Shown in pieces: positions 43,754 through 52,210 of a stretch of 64,000 nucleotides of DNA (position 1 is the stretch's first letter; the number at the start of each line of letters is the position of its first letter). The position numbers were made by a program, and so were the translations under genes. Under the pieces are notes generated by a model. That model was given only the letters and a program-made list of their open reading frames with translations, was not told the DNA's origin and did not search any database. The DNA comes from G964291335 sp964291335 (GTDB lineage: Bacteria; Chloroflexota; Dehalococcoidia; Lucifugimonadales; UBA3495). The stretch is taken from assembly GCA_964291335.2 (NCBI GenBank), contig OZ219748.1:2542001-2606000 (forward strand). Direction: 5' to 3'.

Positions 43754-44788
43754 ATGTCGGCAAACGGAACAAAAGACACCCTGCCCGGCCTGCTGGCCGA
43801 ACAGCTGCGGATCGCCGATGCCTACCAGCCCTACCGGAGAAACCTGAGAATAATGGACCCCTGCTGCGGCGACGGCGCCTTCCTGAGAGCCATCGCCGCT
43901 GCCCTGACCATCAAGCGCCGCGTAAAGATCGCCACCTATGGAATGGAACCGGACCCAGAACTGGCCCGGCAGGCCGAGGCCAACCTGACCTATCCTGTTA
44001 ACGGCAGCATTTTCCAGTCCTACATCAGCAACCGGGAATTCAACCTGCTGTACCTGAACCCTCCGAAGGACGCCCCGGACCGGAAAGAACAGAGACATCA
44101 GTGGCTAACCCAGTGCACCCGCTATCTGATGGACCAGGGAGTGCTGATTTACCACGCCGACCCGGAATTGCTCCGAGGACAACTGAAACAGCTATCCGCC
44201 GCCTATGACAACATTCACCTCTATTCGATACCGGGTCGGCTCAAATCCCGTGGCCCCCAGGACCAACGCATCATCCTGCTGGGAGTCAGGGACAGCAGAC
44301 CGGAACGAAACCCCGGAATTCAAGCGGAAATAGCCCGGGAAATAAGGGACAAACTCAGTTGCCCGGAGCAGATCAAACCCATTGACCAGGCGAACCCGGC
44401 AAAGATTCCATGCCCAACCAGCTACCAGAAAAACATATCTTTCAACAGCCGGCAAAGGGATCCGGAACTGCTGCTCCGGGAGGCTAAAGACCGGGGGGTA
44501 TGGAACGCCCCGGACCTGGCGGAACGGCTCTGGCCGGCCGAGTCCCGGACCAACCGGCCGCTGCTGCCCCTGAAGAAGGGCCATATGGGGCTGCTGATCG
44601 CCACCGGATTTATGGACAACTTGTGCATCCGGTCAGGAGAACAGCAGGTGCTGGTCAAGGGACAGACCACCAAGCGGATGGAACTGGAAACGGAAGAAGG
44701 AAACCAGGAAATATGGCGGGAAACCCTCCGGGTAAAAATTACCGCGGTGGACCTGGACACCGGACAATTCATCAACATAAGAACCTGA
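43754..44788 (+). CDS. class I SAM methyltransferase-like protein (DUF6094 type)
   Basis: A 344-residue protein. RIMDPCCGDGAFLRAIAAAL is a SAM-binding motif I, ATYGMEPDPELARQAE a motif II, and FNLLYLNPPKDAP takes the place of the DNA adenine-methylase NPPY, with Lys for Tyr. This matches DUF6094-type proteins, common on plasmids and phages next to a large helicase, as here. Because of NPPK, base methylation activity is uncertain. Confidence 0.8.
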   Translation: MSANGTKDTLPGLLAEQLRIADAYQPYRRNLRIMDPCCGDGAFLRAIAAALTIKRRVKIATYGMEPDPELARQAEANLTYPVNGSIFQSYISNREFNLLYLNPPKDAPDRKEQRHQWLTQCTRYLMDQGVLIYHADPELLRGQLKQLSAAYDNIHLYSIPGRLKSRGPQDQRIILLGVRDSRPERNPGIQAEIAREIRDKLSCPEQIKPIDQANPAKIPCPTSYQKNISFNSRQRDPELLLREAKDRGVWNAPDLAERLWPAESRTNRPLLPLKKGHMGLLIATGFMDNLCIRSGEQQVLVKGQTTKRMELETEEGNQEIWRETLRVKITAVDLDTGQFINIRT

Positions 44789-44805
44789 ACAAGGACCGCA
44801 AAACA

Positions 44806-47349
44806 ATGACCACCACTCAGGACTGGATCGAGGAACTGCCCTTTACCTATCAGGAATTTGAAGACGATGAGAAGAGTCTGGAAGCATTCATCAACGAATT
44901 TCACGAAGGCATTTCCCAGGCCGTAGTTGAAGCCTATCCCCCCATCTATCAGCCGAACCGGGCCGGCCGGAAAATGACCTTTCCGAAAATGCTGCGCGAA
45001 CCGAAGGGCGCCCAGCGGCACGCCATTCAGGCTGCCGCCCTCTCCATGCGGACCAACAAGGGAACCAACCTGGTGGGGGAAATGGGCACCGGCAAGACTT
45101 ACATCGCCATTGCGGCGGCCCGGATGGCCGGCTTCAAAAGAACGCTCATTGTCTGTCCGCCCCATCTGACCAAAAAATGGGTTCGGGAAATCAAGCTAAC
45201 CATCCCGGAAGCGGAACCCCGGATCGCCGAATCGATTACCGACCTGGAAAAACTCCGCGCCGAAGCCAACGAAAAGCCCACCTGCACCATCATCTCCCGG
45301 GAGAAGATGCGGAACACGTATCAGTGGAAACCGGCCGTCATCCGGAGCAGAAAGCGGATACGGAACCACCTGGGCATGACCCAGACGGTCGAATACCTGC
45401 GCTGCCCCGGCTGCAATGAGCAGCCGCAAATCAGGAAAGAACATTACTGGGAACCGCTGACCCTGCAGCAGATCAAGCAGAAAAAGACCAAATGCAACTA
45501 CTGCGGCGCGCCGCTGTGGCAGGCGGACAACAAGGGGTTCCGCCGCATTTCCCTGACCGCCTACATCAAGAAACGGCTCAAGAGTTACTTTGACCTGCTG
45601 ATTCTGGACGAAGCGCACGAATACAAAGCATCAAAAAGCAGCCAGGGCATCCAGGCCGGGGCGCTGGCCGAAGCCTGCGGCAAATGTCTGACGCTGACCG
45701 GGACCTTCATGGGCGGCTACGCCAGCACCCTGTTTCACCTGCTTTATCGCTTCTCCCCGGGCATTCGTCAGGAATTCGGCTACGACGGACTGCCCCGCTG
45801 GATCAAGCGGTACGGTTTCACCAGTCAGACCTACGAGCGGAAATACAGCAAAAAGCGTGGGGAAACCAGGGTCAAAAAAAGCAGCCGGGAAAAACCGGGA
45901 ACCCACCCGGAAGTGCTGTTCCATCTGATACACAACACGATCTTCCTGAAGCTTTCCGACGTAACCGACGGGCTGCCCGACTATCAGGAAGAGATACTTC
46001 AGGTGGACGCGGAACGCCGGCCCAGGCGGGTAAAACATCCGATTCTGCCCGGCAGCCACCCGCTGCAGGTAACCCTGCTGCAGATCCGGGACGGAAACGA
46101 AGCGGTAATTATGGCTGCCGGCAACTACAAAAAGGAGACCCGGTCCGTAACGGAAGGCGAAGAAATAGCGCCGATGACCCGGGACAATGCCGAACTGGGC
46201 AGCGTGGCGGTAACCCGGATCGATAAAAATCTGGAACTGATCCGCTACCCGCCCAACCCGGCGGACCCTCCGGAGCGGGTCAGGCTGGCGCCCGGTGAAA
46301 CTTATATTCCCGACATCCCGACCCTGAACCTGATGACCCAGGAAAACGGCTGCCGGACACTGGAGAACTACCTGCAGGGGAAAATCATCACCGACATTGA
46401 GCGGAACAACCGGCAGGAAGCGGCCAGGCACATGCACCAGCTGCTGACCTATCCGGACGCCGGCTGGCAGGAATACCGGTACACTGCAGAGAACACCGGA
46501 GAACTGCTGCTGCAGCTGCCGGCGCTGCCCAAAGACCAGCTCTACCCCAAGGAACTGGCGCTGGTCAAGTTAATTCAGGAGGAACGGGCCAAAGGCCGCC
46601 GCACGCTGGTTTACATTTCACATACCAACACGCCGGACCTGATTCAAAGGGTGAAATACGTTCTGGAATCCCAGGGGATCAACGCAGCGACGCTCCGGGC
46701 CGAAACCGCCGGCAAAGCCGACCGCCGGGAAGAATGGATCAATGAGCAGATCAGACAGGGCATTGACGCGCTGATCACCAACCCGAAACTGGTACAGACC
46801 GGACTGGATCTGATTCCCTTCCCGACGGTGGTCTGGTACGAAAACGATTATTCGATCTATACGATCCGGCAGGCGTCCCGCCGTTCCTGGCGGATCGGCC
46901 AGACCGAACCGGTCCGGGTAATCCACATGTGCTACCGGAACACGCTGCAAGCCAAAGCGCTGCAGCTGATTGCGCAGAAAATGCAGTATTCGCTGATTAT
47001 CGAAGGCGAACTGCCCGAAGAGGGACTGGCGGCATTGAGCGAAGACCGGAACAGCATCGTAATGACCCTGGCAAGGCAGATTGCCGAGGAAACGCCGACG
47101 CTGCCCGATTCGCTGGAAGACATTTTCGCCCGGGCCCGGCAGGAAAGCGTGGAAAACGAAAAGTACCTGGCAGCGCCAGGCTGGGAGATTGAACCTGACC
47201 AGTCGGACCATTCCCTGGAAGATCGGGAAGCGGAGAAACGAACTCTATGGGGCGAACTGGCGGCAGCCGCGCCGGTCAAGCGCGGAAAGGGAAAGAATGC
47301 GCCGGCCAACCCGTCATTGTTCGACTGGGCGCTGCAAAGAACCGGATAA
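44806..47349 (+). CDS. large SNF2/DEAD-type helicase with zinc-finger insert
   Basis: An 847-residue superfamily 2 ATPase. Walker A is in LVGEMGTGKTYIAIAAARMA, an insertion has two CxxC pairs (RCPGCNEQ and KCNYCGAP), box II is LDEAHEYKASKSSQG, motif III LTLTGTFMGGY, and the C-terminal domain has LVQTGLDLIPFPTVVWY and QASRRSWRIGQTEPVRV. It pairs with the methyltransferase-like gene just upstream. The pair is a recurring plasmid/phage module of unknown role, perhaps replication or defence against host nucleases. Confidence 0.88.
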   Translation: MTTTQDWIEELPFTYQEFEDDEKSLEAFINEFHEGISQAVVEAYPPIYQPNRAGRKMTFPKMLREPKGAQRHAIQAAALSMRTNKGTNLVGEMGTGKTYIAIAAARMAGFKRTLIVCPPHLTKKWVREIKLTIPEAEPRIAESITDLEKLRAEANEKPTCTIISREKMRNTYQWKPAVIRSRKRIRNHLGMTQTVEYLRCPGCNEQPQIRKEHYWEPLTLQQIKQKKTKCNYCGAPLWQADNKGFRRISLTAYIKKRLKSYFDLLILDEAHEYKASKSSQGIQAGALAEACGKCLTLTGTFMGGYASTLFHLLYRFSPGIRQEFGYDGLPRWIKRYGFTSQTYERKYSKKRGETRVKKSSREKPGTHPEVLFHLIHNTIFLKLSDVTDGLPDYQEEILQVDAERRPRRVKHPILPGSHPLQVTLLQIRDGNEAVIMAAGNYKKETRSVTEGEEIAPMTRDNAELGSVAVTRIDKNLELIRYPPNPADPPERVRLAPGETYIPDIPTLNLMTQENGCRTLENYLQGKIITDIERNNRQEAARHMHQLLTYPDAGWQEYRYTAENTGELLLQLPALPKDQLYPKELALVKLIQEERAKGRRTLVYISHTNTPDLIQRVKYVLESQGINAATLRAETAGKADRREEWINEQIRQGIDALITNPKLVQTGLDLIPFPTVVWYENDYSIYTIRQASRRSWRIGQTEPVRVIHMCYRNTLQAKALQLIAQKMQYSLIIEGELPEEGLAALSEDRNSIVMTLARQIAEETPTLPDSLEDIFARARQESVENEKYLAAPGWEIEPDQSDHSLEDREAEKRTLWGELAAAAPVKRGKGKNAPANPSLFDWALQRTG

Positions 47350-47354
47350 TTCGC

Positions 47355-47966
47355 CTACCGCCCGGTTTCCCAGTAAAGGGAATCCGTTATCCGCCGGGCC
47401 GGAAACTCTGCTCCCGCCTGAAGACCCCTGCGCCGGGTGATCAGGAACAAAGGGGAACGACGCCCCAGCCCGGCCGGATCCATCGGGAGACTCACCTGAT
47501 AAACCCGATAGCCCAACATTGGAACCAGCCAGTTCAGAAAATGCCACCCAAGAACCTGGCAGCAGAACAGAACCAGCGCGGTCAGCAGACCGAAAACGGC
47601 CAGATCCCGTTCCGTCTCCAGCGGCAGACCGAAAAAGAGCAGCATAATGCTCAGCGCGCTGACCAACCAGGGCCAGCGGACCTCCTCCACCTTACCCGCC
47701 GACATGGGATACGGCGATACAGTACGCCACACGAGACCAATCCGGGCCGCAACCACCAACGCCGGAAAGAGAATCAGGGAGAGAAAAAACAACTCATCCC
47801 ACCAACTGGGCAGGACTCCGACTCCTCTGATTGCCTCAAGCAGAAACAGGGGAGCGAAAACCAGCAGAACCATGCAGAAACGGACCAAGCGCAGCGACTC
47901 GCCCCGCGACCGACCCCGGAAAAGCTCCGCCAACAGAGTCCGGGAAGAACCATCCGAATTATGCAA
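47355..47966 (-). CDS. multi-pass membrane protein
   Basis: A 203-residue protein with about four membrane segments (near residues 29-47, 57-75, 98-115 and 120-140) and a basic N-terminus. It is the only minus-strand gene after the integrase, wedged between two plus-strand units and divergent from the gene at 48054. Codon pattern fits its neighbours. Function unknown; probably a cargo gene with its own promoter. The opposite-strand open frame here is low-complexity and less convincing. Confidence 0.6.
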   Translation of the reverse strand: MHNSDGSSRTLLAELFRGRSRGESLRLVRFCMVLLVFAPLFLLEAIRGVGVLPSWWDELFFLSLILFPALVVAARIGLVWRTVSPYPMSAGKVEEVRWPWLVSALSIMLLFFGLPLETERDLAVFGLLTALVLFCCQVLGWHFLNWLVPMLGYRVYQVSLPMDPAGLGRRSPLFLITRRRGLQAGAEFPARRITDSLYWETGR

Positions 47967-48053
47967 GGCAACCTCAGCTCCAGCGACCAGCGCTGCTGGA
48001 ATACCCGGTAAATACAGGATACAATCAGGACATCAGGATCAGGAAGAGCGATC

Positions 48054-48788
48054 ATGTACCCGAAACAATACCAGGATTTCCTGGACTTCATTGACCGGAA
48101 CCCGGAGTACCGTCAAGACCTGAAGCGTCGCCTGCTTACGCAGGAACTTATGGATCTGCCGGAACAGTTCGCCCGGCTGGTAAAGACGGTGCAGGAACTC
48201 AGAGACGCCTTTTACGCCTTCGCAGAAAAAGTCGACCAACGGCTGAATGTGCTGGAGAACGACGTAGCAGTACTGAAACAGAATATGACCGAAGTCAAAG
48301 CCGATGTAGCAGTGCTGAAGGACGACGTAGCAGCCCTCAAGGGCGACAACACGGAACGCCGCGCCAGGGAAAGTATCCTCAACATTGCCAAAGACCACCT
48401 GAACCTGGTAAGAGGCCGCGTACTGCTTGCCGGAACCAGGGATACCAACGAGAACTTCCGTGAAACCCTGGAAAAGGCGGAAACGGAAGGACTGATCACT
48501 CCGACGCAGGTCAACGAAGTCATGGCAGCGGATATCATCATCCAGGCCAGAAAAACGGAAGACCTGACGACCGCCTATGCCGTGTTCGAAGTATCCCGGA
48601 CCATCCGCTTCAACGACCTGGAACGGGCCCGTAAACGGGCTGACACAGTAGCCCAGGCGACCGGGCAGGAAACCATCGCCGCCGTGGTCGGCGGAAGAAT
48701 CCGGCCGCCCCAGCAAATCCAGGCCGAAAACCTGAACGTGCAGGTAGTCATCCCGGCAATGTTCCGGCAATCCGAAGAACCCGAATAG
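48054..48788 (+). CDS. coiled-coil protein with PD-(D/E)XK-like C-terminal domain
   Basis: A 244-residue protein. Residues about 40-100 are a regular coiled coil with the repeating pattern of VAVLKQNMTEVKADVAVLKD. The C-terminal part (ADIIIQARKTEDL, AYAVFEVSRTI, AVVGGRI) matches a widespread family in Chloroflexota and cyanobacteria whose C-terminal fold resembles PD-(D/E)XK nucleases (DUF3782-like). Divergent from the membrane protein gene; followed by a terminator. Could be cargo. Confidence 0.75.
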   Translation: MYPKQYQDFLDFIDRNPEYRQDLKRRLLTQELMDLPEQFARLVKTVQELRDAFYAFAEKVDQRLNVLENDVAVLKQNMTEVKADVAVLKDDVAALKGDNTERRARESILNIAKDHLNLVRGRVLLAGTRDTNENFRETLEKAETEGLITPTQVNEVMAADIIIQARKTEDLTTAYAVFEVSRTIRFNDLERARKRADTVAQATGQETIAAVVGGRIRPPQQIQAENLNVQVVIPAMFRQSEEPE

Positions 48789-48815
48789 CAACCACCGGCC
48801 GTCCCTGGAACTCTC

Positions 48816-48838
48816 AAGCCCGGCAATACGCCGGGCTT
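48816..48838 (+). terminator. hairpin after the coiled-coil gene
   Basis: AAGCCCGGC pairs exactly with GCCGGGCTT around AATAC, followed by CCTCATTTT, 28 bases past the stop codon. A good terminator candidate. Confidence 0.75.
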
Positions 48839-48939
48839 CCTCATTTTCCGGCCCCGCGCCGGGACAACCCTGCCGCAAAATCCAGGGCCGGACCACGGCT
48901 GAAAATAGCTGCAAAACAATACCCTTCAGGAAATACCCT

Positions 48940-49287
48940 ATGTCCAACTCCACCGGCAAGAAAAAGCGAACTCAAAAACGGAGATCCCAAATCAGGCAGA
49001 CCAGAACCGTCAACGGCCGGGACATTACGCGAGAGATGACGCCGGCGCCGGCGCCTGTCCCGATTCCGAAGTCCCGGCGGAAAACCGCCGACTTGTCCAC
49101 ACCGCCCGGTGTTGAAAACTATCCGGTCCAACCGACCCGATCCAGGCTGATCATAAATGTGAAAACACCGCCGGCGGCGCCGGCGCACCGCAGCTGCGTT
49201 CAGTGCGGCGCGGACTTCGCCAGCGATTCTCCATCCCAGAGATACTGCGCCGCAGCCTGCTATATTGACAGCCGGCAAAGGCCGTAA
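48940..49287 (+). CDS. small basic protein with C-terminal zinc finger
   Basis: A 115-residue protein. The N-terminus is very basic (KKKRTQKRRSQIRQTR), the middle Pro-rich, and the last 35 residues hold SCVQCGADF and QRYCAAACY, a four-Cys zinc finger of the kind seen in small regulatory and ribosome-associated proteins. Function unknown. Confidence 0.6.
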   Translation: MSNSTGKKKRTQKRRSQIRQTRTVNGRDITREMTPAPAPVPIPKSRRKTADLSTPPGVENYPVQPTRSRLIINVKTPPAAPAHRSCVQCGADFASDSPSQRYCAAACYIDSRQRP

Positions 49288-49306
49288 AACAAGGAGTCCC
49301 AGTCCC

Positions 49307-49519
49307 ATGAAAAGTCATACAACCGTCGCAGAAACGGCGCGGAACATCCGGCGTAAGTACCGAGGAAACGGATCCGCAATGGCAAACGAAAGCCGCAGAA
49401 GAGTGCAGGACTTCCTCCGGGGAGAAACGGCGCAGAGAATCCGGCGTAAGTACCGAGGAAACGGATCCGCAATGGCAAACGAAAGCCGCAGAAGAGTGCA
49501 GGACTTCCTCAACAATTGA
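49307..49519 (+). CDS. small basic protein made of two repeats
   Basis: A 70-residue protein with AAGGAG ten bases before its ATG. Two nearly identical 31-residue units each contain IRRKYRGNGSAMANESRRR followed by VQDFL. The repeats are identical at DNA level over 72 bases. Highly basic; a nucleic-acid-binding role is possible. No family recognised. Confidence 0.65.
   Translation: MKSHTTVAETARNIRRKYRGNGSAMANESRRRVQDFLRGETAQRIRRKYRGNGSAMANESRRRVQDFLNN
49325..49510. repeat. 93-bp tandem duplication inside a small gene
   Basis: 49346-49417 and 49439-49510 are identical (72 bases), with period 93. The flanks of each unit are also similar (both contain GAAACGGCGC). The unit length is a multiple of three, so the frame is kept. 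Perfect identity suggests a recent event. Confidence 0.9.
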
Positions 49520-49543
49520 CCGCCAGGCATGGCAACACTCCTT

Positions 49544-49578
49544 CCGGCGCCCTTTTTCAAAAAAGAGGCGGGCGCCGG
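49544..49578. terminator. hairpin CCGGCGCCC/GGGCGCCGG
   Basis: A 9-bp perfect stem with a 17-base loop that starts TTTTTC, 25 bases past the small repeat gene and 18 bases before the RNase H gene. Shares CCGGCGCCCTTT with the hairpin at 50631-50667. Confidence 0.5.
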
Positions 49579-49595
49579 AAAAGGAGAAAAAAGCC

Positions 49596-50042
49596 ATGCT
49601 CAAACCGGTCGAAATCCATACTGACGGCTCATGCCTGGGCAACCCCGGCCCGGGGGGTTACGCCGCCATCCTCCGCTATCAGAACCACGAAAAAGAAATC
49701 CGGCAGGGCTGCCAGCTGACCACCAACAACCGGATGGAACTGCAGGCGGTCATCGCGGCGCTCAGCGCGCTGAAATATCCCTGTCAGGTTACGCTCTACA
49801 GCGACTCCAAGTATGTTGTTGATACGATCAACAAAGGCCGGGTCGTCAACTGGCAGGCCCGGAACTGGGACAAGGGAAAGCGGGCTAACGCCGACCTGTG
49901 GCAGCAACTGCTGGATCAATGCGCAATCCACAGTGTGGAATTCAACTGGGTAAAAGCCCATGCCGGCAACCCGGACAACGAACGCTGCGACCAGCTGGCT
50001 CGTGCCGCGGCTGGGGAAATGCAGCCGGCAAACAACCAATAA
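49596..50042 (+). CDS. rnhA: ribonuclease HI
   Basis: A 148-residue RNase HI, which degrades RNA in RNA-DNA hybrids. All catalytic acids are present: Asp in IHTDGSCLGNPGPGGYAAI, Glu in NNRMELQAVIAAL, Asp in LYSDSKYVV and the Asp of NERCDQLARAA. WVKAHAGNPDNE is the usual His loop. AAAAGGAG precedes the ATG. Useful for primer removal in the element's replication. Confidence 0.96.
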   Translation: MLKPVEIHTDGSCLGNPGPGGYAAILRYQNHEKEIRQGCQLTTNNRMELQAVIAALSALKYPCQVTLYSDSKYVVDTINKGRVVNWQARNWDKGKRANADLWQQLLDQCAIHSVEFNWVKAHAGNPDNERCDQLARAAAGEMQPANNQ

Positions 50043-50053
50043 GGAGCGCACTC

Positions 50054-50605
50054 ATGCCTTCGAAAATCGGGTATCCCCCAGGAAACGAAGCTATCCGATA
50101 CCCCCGGGCCATGTTACTGCTGGAAGAACTCTGGTCAGCCGTGCCCGAGATCGGAAATAACTACAAACCGCTGAAACACCGGATCACAAAGCTGCAAATG
50201 AAAGCAGGACAGGGAGAATACTCCGGGGAAGCGGACCGGAACATTGAGCAGGACATCCGGGTTATGGCTGCGAATCAACCGGCAGACCTGACCGGAGAAA
50301 CGGCGCTGGCCGGACTGATCAGTGAACTCAAGTTCGCGGTAATGAATCAGCCGGACTACGAAACAACGGATTATCAAGAACTGTGGCGCGCCTTGTCCAA
50401 AGCCGACGCCCCCCGCTGGCTGAACCGGTCCGACCCGGCCGGACACACCGAAAGAATCCGGCAGGCAACCGGGGAAGTGCAGGAGATCTGCGCCGAACTG
50501 GGGCTGAACCCGGACATGCTTCTGGAGAACATCCGGCAGAAAGGAATCGACGCCCGGAATCGGGTACTCGCCCTGCAATACGAGCCGGAGCCGACTCCGG
50601 AATAA
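50054..50605 (+). CDS. hypothetical helical protein
   Basis: A 183-residue, mostly helical protein directly after rnhA with AAGGAG eight bases before the ATG at 50054. No conserved motif recognised; contains AMLLLEELWSAVPEIG near the start and an EICAELGLNPDMLLENI helix pair. A hairpin (50631-50667) follows. Confidence 0.65.
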   Translation: MPSKIGYPPGNEAIRYPRAMLLLEELWSAVPEIGNNYKPLKHRITKLQMKAGQGEYSGEADRNIEQDIRVMAANQPADLTGETALAGLISELKFAVMNQPDYETTDYQELWRALSKADAPRWLNRSDPAGHTERIRQATGEVQEICAELGLNPDMLLENIRQKGIDARNRVLALQYEPEPTPE

Positions 50606-50630
50606 AGCATCAGCCTCAATTCAGGAAATC

Positions 50631-50667
50631 AAAGGGCGCCCGCTTCCCAAAGAAGCCGGCGCCCTTT
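50631..50667. terminator. long hairpin with AAAGGGCGCC/GGCGCCCTTT arms
   Basis: A perfect 10-bp outer stem plus an inner GCTTC/GAAGC stem, separated by one C-C mismatch, 26 bases past the hypothetical gene. No U tract follows. Shares its core with the hairpin at 49544. Confidence 0.55.
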
Positions 50668-50703
50668 CCCATGCCATCGGCAATCAAACCAGGAGAGGAT
50701 GAA

Positions 50704-50895
50704 ATGATTTACCACAAGGTTCACTTCACGAAAAGGACTGAAGGGGCATCGCCCCGGACCTACTGCGGCCGGCAGGAAACGGCCATCAGCCCGGAAAAGA
50801 CCCGGGTGCTGGACGAAATCACCTGTCCCATCTGCGTGATGAAGCTCAGCTACGCGCATCAGAAGATGCCGACGCCGGAACCGGCGGAAAGCTGA
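50704..50895 (+). CDS. small zinc-finger-like protein
   Basis: A 63-residue protein with AGGAG eight bases before its ATG. It has one Cys in YCGRQE and a pair in ITCPICVMKL, plus a His-rich start, a possible small metal site. Function unknown. Confidence 0.55.
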   Translation: MIYHKVHFTKRTEGASPRTYCGRQETAISPEKTRVLDEITCPICVMKLSYAHQKMPTPEPAES

Positions 50896-51011
50896 ACTTC
50901 GAACAAACCATCCTCACCGCCAACAACCCTCCTCATTCCGGGCCGGAAGCTCATCCTCCGGCTTCCGGCCCAACCTGGGCAAAAACCTGAACAGAGGCAG
51001 CAACACCCGAA

Positions 51012-51941
51012 ATGAGCAACCGCAGAACTGAAGAAATGGTCGCCGACCGGATTCTGGAACTCCTTGACCGTGGCGAACTCCCCCCGTGGGAGCAACCCTA
51101 CCAGATGAGCGCTCCTATGAACGCCATTTCCCGGAAACCCTACCGGGGAATCAACCACTGGCTGATCCGGGTAACTCACCTGGAAAAAGGCTACGAAGAC
51201 CCTCGCTGGCTTACGCTGAAGCAAGCGAATCAGCTGGGCGGCTCCATTCGCCAGGGGGAACACTCCAGCGCCATCGTGTTCTGGAAACACGTGGAAAAAG
51301 ACAGCGAGGAAAAAGGTCGGGATCCCGACTCCAGGGCGGGAAACCCGCATGACGCGGACGAAAAGAAACGCCCCGACTCCTACTGGCTGACCCGCACCTA
51401 CCGGGTATTCAACGTAGAGCAGACCAGAAACTGCCAGCTGGAACCGCTGGCAATAGCGATTTACGAACATGACCCGCTGGAAGCGGCGGAAGAACTGACG
51501 GAAAGAATCACCGCCGGAATGACAATTATCACCCGACAGCAGATGACCGAACCTCCCCACTACAACATCCGAAAAAACACCATCACCGTGCCGACGAAGG
51601 AAACCTACAAATCCCTCCCCCAGTGGTACAACACGGTATTTCACGAAGTAGTGCATGCCACGGGGCATCCCTCACGGCTGGGCCGGTTCACGACGGAATG
51701 CACTGATGAACAGATGCACAGCTACGGACTGGAAGAACTGATTGCCGGGATGGGTTCGGCAATGCTGTGCCAGGAAGCAGGACTGGAACGGGAAACGCTG
51801 GAACAGAACGCAGCCTACATCAAGAACTGGCGGGACGCGATCCTGGCCGACAAGTCGATGGTGCTCAGGGCAGCCGGCAAAGCGCAGAAAGCGGTGGACT
51901 ACGTTATGCAGCAACGGGAAGAACTGCAAATCGCAGCCTGA
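51012..51941 (+). CDS. ArdC-like antirestriction protein
   Basis: A 309-residue protein with the ArdC layout: an N-terminal ssDNA-binding DUF1738-type domain (ELPPWEQPY, PYRGINHWL, WLTLKQANQLGG, AIVFWKH, RTYRVFNVEQ) and a C-terminal zincin-like metallopeptidase domain with FHEVVHATGHPSRLGR (His-Glu-x-x-His) and the third ligand in YGLEELIAGMGS. ArdC proteins protect incoming plasmid DNA from host restriction. Host restriction genes are in this very window. Confidence 0.92.
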   Translation: MSNRRTEEMVADRILELLDRGELPPWEQPYQMSAPMNAISRKPYRGINHWLIRVTHLEKGYEDPRWLTLKQANQLGGSIRQGEHSSAIVFWKHVEKDSEEKGRDPDSRAGNPHDADEKKRPDSYWLTRTYRVFNVEQTRNCQLEPLAIAIYEHDPLEAAEELTERITAGMTIITRQQMTEPPHYNIRKNTITVPTKETYKSLPQWYNTVFHEVVHATGHPSRLGRFTTECTDEQMHSYGLEELIAGMGSAMLCQEAGLERETLEQNAAYIKNWRDAILADKSMVLRAAGKAQKAVDYVMQQREELQIAA

Positions 51942-52210
51942 ACTCCGGAGAACCACGCAGCCGGAGAACCGGAGAGCATAACATCGATAGAGCCATAGAA
52001 ACGAACATCCAAAGATCCGGAGCTCAGGAAAGCCAAAGAGACAAAGACCTGATCCCCACGACAGCCCAGGCTCAACAGACCCATATCAACTCCGGCAGCC
52101 ACGGCTCCCTTTCTCTGTAAACAAAGAGCGCTACACCACCGGATCCAAAGATTCAAGGATCCCGACATCCGGAACTCTCTATATCTCAGGCAACTGCAAG
52201 GCTGGTTACT

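Noticed and set aside
47247..48011. Plus-strand 254-residue open frame opposite the membrane protein
   Set aside because: Its sequence is Gln/Arg/Pro-rich shadow-like and overlaps the helicase end; the minus-strand frame has regular membrane helices.
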